From: Rugamonas brunnea
GTDB lineage: Bacteria; Pseudomonadota; Gammaproteobacteria; Burkholderiales; Burkholderiaceae_D
Length of the DNA stretch: 64,000 nucleotides
Reading direction: 5' to 3'
Assembly: GCF_014042345.1 (NCBI RefSeq)
Contig: NZ_JACEZT010000012.1
Location: forward strand, 62,001 to 126,000
In this document: positions 56,031 through 63,960 of the stretch, in pieces
Numbering within the stretch: position 1 is the stretch's first letter
How the letters are laid out: each line of letters starts with the position of its first letter
Translations under genes and position numbers: made by a program
Notes under the pieces: model-generated
Database searches by the model: none
What the model was told of the DNA's origin: nothing
Seen by the model: the letters and a program-made list of their open reading frames with translations, nothing else

Positions 56031-57416
56031 TTGAGCTTCATCATCGTCCTGGCCGCCCTGGCCCTGCTGATGCTGGTCGCCTATCGCGGCTACAGCGTCA
56101 TCCTGTTCGCACCCGTGTGCGCCCTGCTGGCCGTGCTGTTCACGGACCCGTCTTACGTGCTGCCCATGTTCAGCGGCATCTTCATGGAGAAGATGGTCGG
56201 CTTCGTCAAGCTGTACTTCCCCGTGTTTATGCTGGGCGCCGTGTTCGGCAAGCTGATTGAATTGTCCGGCTATTCGCAAGCCATTGTGTCGGCCGTGATC
56301 CGCGTGCTGGGACGCGAGCGCGCCATGCTGTCCATCGTCATGGTGTGCGCCATCCTCACCTACGGCGGCGTGTCGTTGTTCGTGGTGGTGTTCGCCGTCT
56401 ACCCGTTCGCGGCCGAGATGTTCCGCCAGAGCGACATCCCCAAGCGCCTGATCCCCGGCACCATCGCCTTGGGCGCGTTCACCTTCACCATGGATTCGCT
56501 GCCGGGCAGCCCGCAAATCCAGAACATCATCCCCACCACCTTCTTCAAGACCGACACCTGGGCCGCTCCGTGGCTGGGCGTGATCGGCTCCGTGTTCATC
56601 CTGATCGTGGGCCTGAGCTATTTGTCGTGGCGCCGCCGCCAGGCCCTCGCCGCCGGCGAAGGCTATGGCAGCGGTCACCACAATGAACCGGCCACGGTGG
56701 CGCTGGACCGTCTGCCCCATCCGCTGCTGGCGCTGTTGCCGCTGGTGCTGGTGGGCGTGCTCAATAAATACTTCACGCTGGCCATCCCCAAGGTGTTCGG
56801 CGCCAGCTTCACGGCCAACCTGCCCGGCCATCCGCTGGTGGTGGACGTGAGTAAACTGGTCGCCATCTGGGCCGTGGAAGGCGCGCTGCTGGCCGGCATC
56901 CTGGTGGTGCTGGCGTTCGCGTGGAAGCGCGTGATCGCCCACCTGGCCGACGGCTCGCGCGCTGCCATTAGCGGCGCGCTGCTGGCGTCGATGAACACCG
57001 CGTCCGAGTACGGTTTCGGCGGGGTGATCGCGGCGCTGCCGGGCTTCCTCGTGGTGTCGGACGCGCTCAAGAGCGTGCCCAATCCGCTGATCAACGAAGC
57101 CGTCACCGTCACCGCGCTGGCCGGCATCACCGGTTCCGCGTCGGGCGGCATGAGCATCGCGCTGGCCGCCATGGCCGACAGTTTCATCCAGGCCGCGCAA
57201 GCCGCCCACATTCCGATGGAAGTGCTGCACCGCGTGGCGTCCATGGCCAGCGGCGGCATGGACACCTTGCCCCACAACGGCGCCGTGATTACGCTGCTGG
57301 CCGTGACCGGCCTCACGCACCGCGTGTCCTACCGCGACATCTTCGCCATCACCATGATCAAGACGGCCGCCGTGTTCGTCGTGATCGCCGCCTTCCTGCT
57401 CACCGGAGTTTACTGA
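56031..57416 (+). CDS. GntP-family permease, probable 3-hydroxybutyrate transporter
   Basis: A 461-residue polytopic permease with about 12 membrane helices and the GntP pattern (YGGVSLFVVVFAVYPFA, DSLPGSPQIQNIIPTTFF, GITGSASGGMSIALAAM, ASGGMDTLPHNGAVITLL). I chose TTG 56031, giving MSFIIVLAALALLMLVAYRGYS, with TGGAG seven bases upstream; ATG 55992 would add a short polar segment. It is the first gene behind the sigma-54 promoter and ends two bases before bdhA. Position with bdhA and HbcR gives the substrate assignment by analogy with PA2004. Confidence 0.85.
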   Translation: MSFIIVLAALALLMLVAYRGYSVILFAPVCALLAVLFTDPSYVLPMFSGIFMEKMVGFVKLYFPVFMLGAVFGKLIELSGYSQAIVSAVIRVLGRERAMLSIVMVCAILTYGGVSLFVVVFAVYPFAAEMFRQSDIPKRLIPGTIALGAFTFTMDSLPGSPQIQNIIPTTFFKTDTWAAPWLGVIGSVFILIVGLSYLSWRRRQALAAGEGYGSGHHNEPATVALDRLPHPLLALLPLVLVGVLNKYFTLAIPKVFGASFTANLPGHPLVVDVSKLVAIWAVEGALLAGILVVLAFAWKRVIAHLADGSRAAISGALLASMNTASEYGFGGVIAALPGFLVVSDALKSVPNPLINEAVTVTALAGITGSASGGMSIALAAMADSFIQAAQAAHIPMEVLHRVASMASGGMDTLPHNGAVITLLAVTGLTHRVSYRDIFAITMIKTAAVFVVIAAFLLTGVY

Positions 57417-57418
57417 CC

Positions 57419-58213
57419 ATGACCACCGCCATGTTGCAAGACAAAGTCGCCCTCGTCACGGGCTCCACCTCCGGCATCGGCCTGGGCATCGCGCAGGCGC
57501 TGGCCGCCAGCGGCGCGCACGTCGTGCTCAATGGCTTCGGCGACGCGCAGGAGATCGAGGCGCTGCGCGCCGGCATCGAACAGCGCTACGGCGTGCAGGC
57601 CGCGTACCAGCCTGCCGACATGGCGCGCGCGGCCGACATCGAGGCGATGATGGCCGCCATGCTGGCGCGTTTCGGCCGCATCGACATCGTCGTCAACAAC
57701 GCCGGCATCCAGCACGTGGCCGACGTGGACGCCTTCCCGGTCGAGAAGTGGGACGCCATCATCGCAATCAACCTCAGCTCCGCCTTCCACACCACGCGCT
57801 TGGCGCTGCCGTCGATGAAGGAGCGCAACTGGGGCCGCATCATCAATGTGGCTTCGGTGCACGGGCTGGTGGGTTCGGCCCAGAAATCGGCCTACGTGGC
57901 CGCCAAGCATGGCGTGGTGGGACTGACCAAGGCGGTGGCGCTGGAGCTGGCGCAGACCGGCATCACCTGCAACGCCATCTGCCCCGGCTGGGTGCTCACG
58001 CCGCTGGTGCAGAACCAGGTGGATGCATTGGCGGCCCAGCGCGGCATCAGCGGGGAGGAGGCCAGCGCGGCGCTGCTGGCGCAAAAGCAGCCGTCCGGCC
58101 AGTTCGTCACGCCGGAGCAACTGGGCGCGCTGGCCGTGTTCTTCTGCGGCGACGCCGCCAGCCAGGTGCGCGGCGTGGCCTGGAACATGGATGGCGGCTG
58201 GGTGGCACAATAG
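57419..58213 (+). CDS. bdhA: D-3-hydroxybutyrate dehydrogenase
   Basis: A 264-residue SDR of the hydroxybutyrate dehydrogenase type. The NAD motif is ALVTGSTSGIGLGIAQAL, NNAGIQHVA follows, and the catalytic residues are in NVASVHGLVGSAQKSAYVAAKHG (Ser, Tyr, Lys). CPGWVLTPLVQNQV is characteristic of BDH. It oxidises D-3-hydroxybutyrate to acetoacetate with NAD. The product supplies acetyl-CoA; 3-hydroxybutyrate would come from outside or from PHB turnover. It directly follows the permease. Confidence 0.93.
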   Translation: MTTAMLQDKVALVTGSTSGIGLGIAQALAASGAHVVLNGFGDAQEIEALRAGIEQRYGVQAAYQPADMARAADIEAMMAAMLARFGRIDIVVNNAGIQHVADVDAFPVEKWDAIIAINLSSAFHTTRLALPSMKERNWGRIINVASVHGLVGSAQKSAYVAAKHGVVGLTKAVALELAQTGITCNAICPGWVLTPLVQNQVDALAAQRGISGEEASAALLAQKQPSGQFVTPEQLGALAVFFCGDAASQVRGVAWNMDGGWVAQ

Positions 58214-58280
58214 CGGGGTGGGGCGCTTGCTGGCCCCCGCAATTGGCGGTACAGTCTGGGCTTGAACAGGGAGACGGCGC

Positions 58281-58505
58281 ATGCAATCGCAATTTGACAT
58301 CTTGACGGCGCAGGCGTTGAAGCTCACTCCGGATGAGCGGGAGGCTTTCATGCAACTGCTTGCCGCCAGTCTGGATACGGATGCCACCGAGGATGATGCG
58401 CTCGCAGCCGAGGTGGCAAGCCGCATCGCCACGCTGGAAAGCGGCGCGACCCAAGCCATTCCCCTTGCCGAGGCGTTGGCGTCGGTACGTGCAGGACTGA
58501 AGTGA
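58281..58505 (+). CDS. Antitoxin of a ParE/RelE-type module (addiction module protein)
   Basis: A 74-residue acidic protein with the pattern of the short addiction-module antitoxins (TIGR02574-like): LTAQALKLTPDEREAFMQLLAASLD, then EVASRIATLESGATQAIPLAEAL. GGGAG precedes ATG 58281. Its stop overlaps the toxin start by four bases (GTGA), the usual coupling. It would neutralise the toxin and autoregulate the operon. Confidence 0.82.
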   Translation: MQSQFDILTAQALKLTPDEREAFMQLLAASLDTDATEDDALAAEVASRIATLESGATQAIPLAEALASVRAGLK

Positions 58506-58795
58506 AGTTGGTCATCGTTCCTGCGGCGCTCGCGGAGCTGCAGGACGCCGCCGCTTATTACGCGGCACAGGTCAATGCAGACTTGGCGCGCGCGTTTGTG
58601 GACGAGTTTGAGCGGGTTGCCAAGCTCGTGTCATCTTCCCCTCAGCTGGGGGCTGTATTTCGCGGCGACCAGCGCCGATATTTCCTTCGCAGATTTCCCT
58701 ACAGTGCCATCTATCAGGTCGTCCAGAATGAACTGCGGGTGCTGGCGATCGCCCATCAAAAGCGTCGCCCCGCCTACTGGTCGGGCCGGAAGTAG
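58502..58795 (+). CDS. ParE/RelE-family toxin
   Basis: A 97-residue basic protein with the ParE/RelE fold: VPAALAELQDAAAYYAAQV, FVDEFERVAKLVSSSPQLG, RRYFLRRFPYSAIYQV and a C-terminal LRVLAIAHQKRRPAYW. ParE poisons gyrase and RelE cleaves mRNA; the sequence (RRFPYSAIYQV, IAHQKRRPAYW) is nearer the ParE branch, but I cannot settle this. The start is GTG 58502. Confidence 0.83.
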   Translation: MKLVIVPAALAELQDAAAYYAAQVNADLARAFVDEFERVAKLVSSSPQLGAVFRGDQRRYFLRRFPYSAIYQVVQNELRVLAIAHQKRRPAYWSGRK

Positions 58796-58851
58796 CCATG
58801 CGGTTCGCTGGCTGCGAATTAACCAATACAACAATTCCAAGGAGGTGTGAC

Positions 58852-59235
58852 ATGGACCAGCAATTCAACGATGGCCTGCAAAAGCGCAAGCAGGTGATGG
58901 GCGACGATTTCGTCGAGCGCGCGTTCGCCAACGCCGACGAATTCACCCTGCCGCTGCAGGAATTCATCACCCGCAACGCCTGGGGCACGGTCTGGTGCCG
59001 CGATGGCCTGGACCTGAAAACCCGCAGCCTGCTGACGCTGTCGATGCTGACGGCACTGGGCCGCTCGCACGAGATCAAGGGCCACGTGCGCGGCGCCATC
59101 AACAACGGCGCCACCATCAAGGAAATCCAGGAAGTGCTGCTGCACGCGGCCGTCTACTGCGGCGCGCCGCTGGCGGTGGACGCGTTCCGCGCCGCGCAGG
59201 AAGCCTTGCAGGCGATGGAAGCAGCAAAGGATTGA
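58852..59235 (+). CDS. Carboxymuconolactone decarboxylase family protein (PcaC-like)
   Basis: A 127-residue single-domain alpha-helical protein. It matches PcaC in layout: QKRKQVMGDDFVERAFANAD, EFITRNAWGTVWCRDGLDLKTRSLLT, and EIQEVLLHAAVYCGAPLAVDAFRAAQ. PcaC decarboxylates 4-carboxymuconolactone in the protocatechuate branch of the beta-ketoadipate pathway. There is no CxxC as in AhpD. No other pca gene is near, so the role is unproved. A strong AAGGAGGTG precedes ATG 58852. Confidence 0.8.
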   Translation: MDQQFNDGLQKRKQVMGDDFVERAFANADEFTLPLQEFITRNAWGTVWCRDGLDLKTRSLLTLSMLTALGRSHEIKGHVRGAINNGATIKEIQEVLLHAAVYCGAPLAVDAFRAAQEALQAMEAAKD

Positions 59236-59287
59236 CGCCGGACCGCCCACCTGTGAAGATAGGCAAAAACTGGAAAGGCGGACAACG

Positions 59288-59836
59288 ATGGTGAAACGGA
59301 CGGGTTCTATCGCAGGCGAGCAAGTTCAGGCGCGCAAGCTGGCGCGCGCGCGGCAAGCGGGCATGACCCGGCCCATGGTCGCGGCGGCGGCGGCCGTGCT
59401 GGTGTTGATGGCCGGGGCGGGGCTGTATTACGTCAAGTCCGGGCCGGCTACGCAGTCGGCGGCGGACGAAGCGGCCAATCACCCGGCGCCGCCACCTGAG
59501 GCGGGGCCGATCCAGAAGGACAGCAAAACCGTCAACCAGTTGATGAACCTCGCCATCAGCCACATCGAACAGGGCAACCTGGACGAGGCCGAGAAGGACT
59601 TGCAGGCCGCCCGCGCCCACGCGCCGCAGCAGCCGCTGGTGGCGTACAACACGGCCATCTTGCGCGTGAAACAGCACCGCATGGACGACGCGCTGCGCGA
59701 ACTGGAAGCCAGCTTCGCGGCCGGCTTCAGCTACTTCGACCAGCTCGACATGGACAACGACCTGGACCCGCTGCGCGACGATCCCCGCTTCGTGGCGCTG
59801 GTGGCCAAGTACCGCAAACCGGCGCCGGCCAAGTAA
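59288..59836 (+). CDS. Membrane-anchored TPR-like protein, function unknown
   Basis: A 182-residue protein. Residues 29-48 form one membrane helix (MVAAAAAVLVLMAGAGLYYV), followed by a Pro/Ala linker and two or three TPR-like helix pairs (NLAISHIEQGNLDEAEKDLQAARAHAPQQPLVAYN; AILRVKQHRMDDALRELEAS) and the motif DPLRDDPRFVALVAKYRK common at TPR ends. It would sit in the inner membrane with the TPRs in the periplasm. It follows the PcaC-like gene by 52 bases and may share its transcript. No partner is evident. Confidence 0.75.
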   Translation: MVKRTGSIAGEQVQARKLARARQAGMTRPMVAAAAAVLVLMAGAGLYYVKSGPATQSAADEAANHPAPPPEAGPIQKDSKTVNQLMNLAISHIEQGNLDEAEKDLQAARAHAPQQPLVAYNTAILRVKQHRMDDALRELEASFAAGFSYFDQLDMDNDLDPLRDDPRFVALVAKYRKPAPAK

Positions 59837-59910
59837 GGCGCGGCCGGGGCTTCCCTGCGCAGCGCGGCGCGCGCGCCTGCGCGCGACCGTTGGCACATCC
59901 TGTTGCCTTA

Positions 59911-61068
59911 TCAGCCAAACGTGAATGCGAACGCACCGGCGCCGGGATCGAGGAAGCGGATCTCGAAGGTGCGCGGCTGCACCGTACCGGACTGGCGCAC
60001 CAGCTGGTAGAGGCGGGTCGCCGTGACGACGCCATGGCCGGCTGCGTCGGTATCCGTGCCGTGGTCCGCGCCCGGTGCGCGGCCGTCGATGCTGACCACG
60101 AAGCGCACCGGCTTGCCATCGGCGCCCGGTCCCAGCACCAGATGCAAATCGCGCGCGCTGAAGCGGTAGACGATGCCGCCGCCCGCGCGGTTCAGCTGCG
60201 CGCGCTCCGCGCCCACGGTCCAGTCGCCGGTCAAACTCCATTCGTTCAGCCCCGGCGCGCCGGCCGTGTAGTCATGCGCCACGTCCCGCCGCAAGCCGCC
60301 GCGCCCGACGAAATGCGCTGCCTGTTCATAGCCGACATAGGTTTCGCCTGAACCCAGGTGCGCGCCGTCGGGCGCGGCCTGCTCGTCGGTGGCCTGCGGC
60401 GTGGCCAGTGGACCCATCGCATCGTGCCGTCCCGCCTCGGCCAGTAGCATCTGGATGACCTGCTCAACTGCGCGTGTGCCTTCGCCGACCAGGCGCGCGC
60501 GCACCTGTCCTTGCGCGTCGGCGACGTAGAACACCGGCCACGCGTTGTTGCGGTAGGCGTTCCAGATGCGCCGCTCGCTGTCGACGGCGATCGGGTAGTC
60601 GATCTGGAAGCGCTCAACCGCCTTGCTGACGTTGGCGGCATCCTGCTCGAAGCTGAACTCCGGCGTGTGCACGCCGATCACGACCAGCCCCTGGTCGCGG
60701 TATTTTTGCGCCCAGGCGCGCACGTGCGGCAGGGTGCGGATGCAGTTGATGCAGGAATAGGTCCAGAAATCGACCAGCACGACCTTGCCTCGCAACTGCT
60801 GCGTGGTCAACGGCGCGGAATTCAGCCAGGTGGTCGCGCCATCCAGCGCGGGCAGCGCGCCGAGGTGGGGCAGACCGCTGCGGTAGGCGCCGCCCGGCGC
60901 GTCGCCCGCAGCGCCGCCCGCCGCATTGCCTGTCGTGTTGCCGGTTCCGGTGGTGCCGGCGGTGGCCAGCTTGGCCAGCGTCGCACCCGCGCCAAGCGAA
61001 GCGAGGGCGGCGAGGGCGGCGACGGCCAGGCGGCGGCGCCGGCGAAAGAGAGTGCTGTCTTCAGACAT
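59911..61068 (-). CDS. Exported thioredoxin-like protein of the DipZ/TlpA type
   Basis: A 385-residue protein. An N-terminal basic segment and hydrophobic stretch (RRRRRLAVAALAALASLGAG) look like a signal peptide or anchor, possibly Tat-like. A Gly/Thr linker is followed by a redoxin domain with CINC at Cys106-Cys109 in FWTYSCINCIRTLPH and a VFYVADAQG cis-Pro strand, and then a beta-rich C-terminal domain typical of the DipZ tail (GDWTVGAERAQLNR, RDLHLVLGPG). The membrane DsbD-like part of DipZ is absent. It probably handles thiols in the periplasm. GGGAG precedes ATG 61068. Its two downstream neighbours on the same strand are hydrolases. Confidence 0.82.
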   Translation of the reverse strand: MSEDSTLFRRRRRLAVAALAALASLGAGATLAKLATAGTTGTGNTTGNAAGGAAGDAPGGAYRSGLPHLGALPALDGATTWLNSAPLTTQQLRGKVVLVDFWTYSCINCIRTLPHVRAWAQKYRDQGLVVIGVHTPEFSFEQDAANVSKAVERFQIDYPIAVDSERRIWNAYRNNAWPVFYVADAQGQVRARLVGEGTRAVEQVIQMLLAEAGRHDAMGPLATPQATDEQAAPDGAHLGSGETYVGYEQAAHFVGRGGLRRDVAHDYTAGAPGLNEWSLTGDWTVGAERAQLNRAGGGIVYRFSARDLHLVLGPGADGKPVRFVVSIDGRAPGADHGTDTDAAGHGVVTATRLYQLVRQSGTVQPRTFEIRFLDPGAGAFAFTFG

Positions 61069-61167
61069 CGTGGGACTCCCAAAAAACAAGCGATGGAGGG
61101 ATGCGCGATGCGGGGCGCGTGGCCTGCCGGCAGGCGCATGCTGCGCCGGCAAGGGACGATGGCACGA

Positions 61168-61977
61168 TTACTTGTTGCCCGCCGCTTCTTCGATCAGTGT
61201 GGTCACCGCGTCCGGGCGCGATACCATGACCACATGGGAGGCCCCCGGCACTTCGACCACGTCCTTCGCGTGGGCGCGCTTGGCCATGAAGCGCAGCGCT
61301 TCGAGCGGGATGTTCTTGTCGGCCGTGCCGTACACGAAGTAGGACGGCAACTGCTTCCACGCGACGCCGTCGGCCGCCTCGTTGAGCGCGGCCACCGTCA
61401 CGGGACGCTGGCCGGCGGCCATCAACGCGGCCTGCTTGGGCGCGACATCGGCGGCGAACTGCTGCGGGAATTTGTCCTGGCGGATGTAGAGCTCCTTGCC
61501 GTCGGCCAGCGCCACGGGGTCAGCCAGGGCGTCACCAAGCGTGCCACCGGGGAACTTGCCGGCCAGGCCGGCCACCGTCTCGCCCTGCTCGGGCGCGAAG
61601 GCGGCCACATAGACTAGCGCTTTCACTTCCGGATTGCCTTCGGCCGCCTTGGAGATGACCATGCCGCCGTAGGAGTGGCCGACCAGCACGACGGGCCCTC
61701 TGACGGCGGCGAGCACGCTGGCCGCGTACTGCGCGTCGTTGCCAACGCCGCGCAGGGGATTGGCCACGCTGAGCACCGGATAGCCCTTGGCTGTGAGCCG
61801 CTGGGCCACGCCGTCCCAGCTGCTGGAATCGGCGAAGGCGCCGTGTATGAGCACGATGGTGGGCTTGGCGGCCGTGCCCTCGTGCGCGGTGATGGCGCCC
61901 ATGGCCTGCGCTTGCGGCAAGGCGGTGGCAAACGCGGTGGCGGCGGCGACGGTGATCAGCAGTTTTTTGGCGAACAT
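61168..61977 (-). CDS. Exported alpha/beta hydrolase
   Basis: A 269-residue hydrolase with signal peptide (residues 1-25, ending AQAM). The oxyanion region is VLIHGAFADSSSW, the nucleophile is Ser102 in GHSYGGMV, and the histidine is in GASHVVMVSRP. The family contains esterases and lactonases and is not informative about substrate. It is followed by the DipZ-type gene. It may belong with the epoxide-hydrolase-like gene upstream and share the MarR regulator. Confidence 0.83.
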   Translation of the reverse strand: MFAKKLLITVAAATAFATALPQAQAMGAITAHEGTAAKPTIVLIHGAFADSSSWDGVAQRLTAKGYPVLSVANPLRGVGNDAQYAASVLAAVRGPVVLVGHSYGGMVISKAAEGNPEVKALVYVAAFAPEQGETVAGLAGKFPGGTLGDALADPVALADGKELYIRQDKFPQQFAADVAPKQAALMAAGQRPVTVAALNEAADGVAWKQLPSYFVYGTADKNIPLEALRFMAKRAHAKDVVEVPGASHVVMVSRPDAVTTLIEEAAGNK

Positions 61978-62057
61978 GGTGGTTTCCTTTTCTTGTTGAG
62001 TGGCGTAGGTGTTGTGTCGTGCGCTGGTTGGGCAGCGCGAGTGGGCGGCAGCCGTGT

Positions 62058-63101
62058 TCAGAGGTGGTCGACTTCGATCACGGCGTTGGCGAAGGCGCGC
62101 GGTGCTTCCTGCGGCAGGTTGTGGCCAACGCCGCCGGAGATCTGCTCGTGCTTGTACTTGCCGCTGAAGCGTTGGGCGTAGGCCGCCGGGTCCGGATGGG
62201 GCGCGCCGTTGGCGTCGCCTTCCAGCGTGATGGTGGGCACGGTGATGGCGGGGAAGCTGGCCAGCCGCGTTTCCAGTTCACGGTACCTGGCCTCGCCCGG
62301 TTCCAGCCCCAGCCGCCAGCGGTAGTTGGAGATGGTGATGGCCACGTGATCGGGGTTCTCCAGGGCGGCGGCGCTGCGCTCGAACGTGGCCTGGTCGAAG
62401 CGCCATTGCGGCGACGCGGTTTGCCAGATCAGTTTGGCGAAATCATGGTGGTTCCTGGCGTAGCCGGCGGCGCCGCGCTCGGTGGCGAAGTAGAACTGGT
62501 ACCACCATTGCAGCTCGGCGCTGGGCGGCAAGGCTTGCTTGCCCGCCTCCTGGCTGCCGATCAGGTAGCCGCTGACGGACACCAGTCCCTTGACCCGCTG
62601 CGGCCACAGCGCGGCGACGATGTCGGCCGTGCGCGCGCCCCAGTCGTAGCCGGCGAGGATGGCGCGGTCGATCTTCAGCGCGTCCATCAGCGCCACCACG
62701 TCGGCGGCCAGCGCGGCCGGCTCGCCGTTGCGCGGGGCCTTGGCGTCGAGCAGGCGCGTGCTGCCATAGCCGCGCAGGTGCGGCACGATCACGCGGTAGC
62801 CGGCCTGGGTCAGCATGGGCACGACGTCGATGTAGCTGTGGATGTCGTACGGCCAGCCGTGCAGCAGGATTACCACCGGGCCGTCGGCCGGCCCCTGGTC
62901 GACGTAGCCGACATTCAGCACGCCGGCATCGATCTGCCTGATAGCCTGGAAGGTGGCCAGCGCCGGCGCCGACGTGGCTGCGGCCGGCCTGGCGCTGGCC
63001 GTCTCCGCGTGCGCAACGGTGGATATGCCGAACTGGGCGCCGGCGAAGGCGAGGAGGGCGGCGACGGCATGGCGGCGATAGGTGGTGCGGTGCTTGCGCA
63101 T
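62058..63101 (-). CDS. Exported alpha/beta hydrolase with Asp nucleophile (epoxide hydrolase-like)
   Basis: A 347-residue hydrolase with N-terminal export signal (RKHRTTYRRHAVAALLAFAG, ending AHA). HGWP at residues 80-83 is followed by Asp152 as nucleophile in AGYDWGARTADI, a residue typical of epoxide hydrolases and dehalogenases rather than serine esterases, and histidine in GVGHNLPQEAP. The lid is WWYQFYFATERG. I chose ATG 63101 because GGAG is seven bases upstream; ATG 63107 is too close to it. It is divergent from the OhrR-type regulator across two palindromes. Substrate is unknown. Confidence 0.83.
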   Translation of the reverse strand: MRKHRTTYRRHAVAALLAFAGAQFGISTVAHAETASARPAAATSAPALATFQAIRQIDAGVLNVGYVDQGPADGPVVILLHGWPYDIHSYIDVVPMLTQAGYRVIVPHLRGYGSTRLLDAKAPRNGEPAALAADVVALMDALKIDRAILAGYDWGARTADIVAALWPQRVKGLVSVSGYLIGSQEAGKQALPPSAELQWWYQFYFATERGAAGYARNHHDFAKLIWQTASPQWRFDQATFERSAAALENPDHVAITISNYRWRLGLEPGEARYRELETRLASFPAITVPTITLEGDANGAPHPDPAAYAQRFSGKYKHEQISGGVGHNLPQEAPRAFANAVIEVDHL

Positions 63102-63144
63102 TTTCATACTCCGGTTGTCCTGTGGTTGAAAAGTATTTATCGAA

Positions 63145-63215
63145 ATAATCATTATGACGACAACTATATCCAGCTTCTCCGCCGTTTTCAAGTACGATAA
63201 TCATTATCGCGATAA
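63145..63215. promoter_or_regulatory. Two palindromic candidate operators for the MarR-family regulator
   Basis: Site A is ATAATCATTAT (63145-63155). Site B is CGATAATCATTATCG (63195-63209), a perfect 15-base palindrome, which runs into TTATCGCGATAA (63204-63215), also a perfect palindrome. The shared core is ATAATCATTAT. They lie 50 bases apart in the 134-base divergent region and should bind the MarR protein, controlling both genes. Confidence 0.65.
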
Positions 63216-63235
63216 ATTCTTTTTGGGGATGCAAA

Positions 63236-63697
63236 ATGAGCAACAAGATGGATGCCGGTAAAAACACGGCCAGGCTGGGCGACTTCATGTGCTTCGCCAT
63301 CTATTCGACCAACCTCGCCTACTCGCGCGTCTACAAGCCGGTGCTGGAGGAACTGGGGCTGACCTATCCGCAGTACGTGGCCATCGTCTGCCTGTGGGAG
63401 GAGGAGATGCAGACGGTCAAAAGCCTGAGCGAGAAGCTGTTCCTGGAGCCGAGCACGATTACGCCCATGCTCAAGCGCCTGGAGGCGATGGGCTATGTGC
63501 GCCGCGAACGCGACACCGAGGATGAGCGCAGCGTGCGCGTGTCGTTGACGGAGGCGGGACGCCAGTTGCGGGAAAAGGCCTTCGACTACCGCGCCGTGAC
63601 GGCCAAGGCGGCCGGCCTGTCGCCCGACGAGTTCCGCGTGCTGCAGAAGGCCATCGTCAACCTGCGCACCAACCTGATGAACGCGGCCGGCCAGTAA
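63236..63697 (+). CDS. OhrR-type MarR-family regulator
   Basis: A 153-residue winged-helix regulator. FMCFAIYSTN has Cys19 at the position of the peroxide-sensing cysteine of OhrR; GLTYPQYVAIVCLWEEE, VKSLSEKLFLEPSTITPMLKRLEAMGYVRR (recognition helix) and RDTEDERSVRVSLTEAGR (wing) are diagnostic. OhrR represses until oxidised by organic peroxides. Here no ohr gene is adjacent; the divergent hydrolase genes are the likely targets. GGGGAT precedes ATG 63236. Confidence 0.88.
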   Translation: MSNKMDAGKNTARLGDFMCFAIYSTNLAYSRVYKPVLEELGLTYPQYVAIVCLWEEEMQTVKSLSEKLFLEPSTITPMLKRLEAMGYVRRERDTEDERSVRVSLTEAGRQLREKAFDYRAVTAKAAGLSPDEFRVLQKAIVNLRTNLMNAAGQ

Positions 63698-63719
63698 GCG
63701 CCGGCGGGCCGCAATGCAA

Positions 63720-63751
63720 AAAGCCGCTGGCCCTTGCGGGACAGCGGCTTT
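63720..63751. terminator. Bidirectional terminator hairpin after the MarR gene
   Basis: AAAGCCGCTG (63720-63729) and CAGCGGCTTT (63742-63751) form a perfect 10-bp stem. On the minus strand the stem is followed by T residues (63722-63718), so it is better placed to end the tRNA transcript, and it also lies 20 bases after the MarR stop. Confidence 0.75.
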
Positions 63752-63759
63752 GCAGATTC

Positions 63760-63836
63760 TGGTGGTGATAGATGGACTTGAACCATCGACCCCAGCATTA
63801 TGAATGCTGTGCTCTAACCAACTGAGCTATATCACC
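63760..63836 (-). tRNA. tRNA with anticodon CAU, probably tRNA-Met
   Basis: 77 bases including encoded CCA. On the minus strand it reads GGTGATATAGCTCAG at the 5' end, has an anticodon loop TTCATAA flanked by CAGCA and TGCTG, GGTTCAAGTCC in the T arm, and ends CACCACCA. Elongator tRNA-Met is most likely; a tRNA-Ile whose CAU is modified to read AUA cannot be excluded by eye. It is identical to the next copy. Confidence 0.93.
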
Positions 63837-63841
63837 GAAAC

Positions 63842-63867
63842 AAAAATGGCCTGATCGTGATCAGACC
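63842..63867 (-). terminator. Terminator-like hairpin between the two tRNA copies
   Basis: On the minus strand GGTCTGATC (63867-63859) and GATCAGGCC (63856-63848) form a 9-bp stem (one G-U pair) around two bases, followed by T residues (63846-63842). It lies between the two identical tRNA genes. It may terminate part of the transcripts or act as a processing signal. Confidence 0.45.
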
Positions 63868-63883
63868 ATCTTCTAAGAAATCT

Positions 63884-63960
63884 TGGTGGTGATAGATGGA
63901 CTTGAACCATCGACCCCAGCATTATGAATGCTGTGCTCTAACCAACTGAGCTATATCACC
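63884..63960 (-). tRNA. tRNA with anticodon CAU, second identical copy
   Basis: 77 bases including CCA, identical in sequence to the copy at 63760-63836 and in the same direction, with 47 bases between. The acceptor stem GGTGATA pairs with TATCACC, and the anticodon is CAU. It is the first of the pair to be transcribed. Confidence 0.93.

Noticed and set aside
59892-59908. TGGCAC followed by TTGC resembling a second sigma-54 promoter
   Set aside because: The spacing is one base too long, and no gene starts downstream in that direction; it lies at the end of a minus-strand gene.
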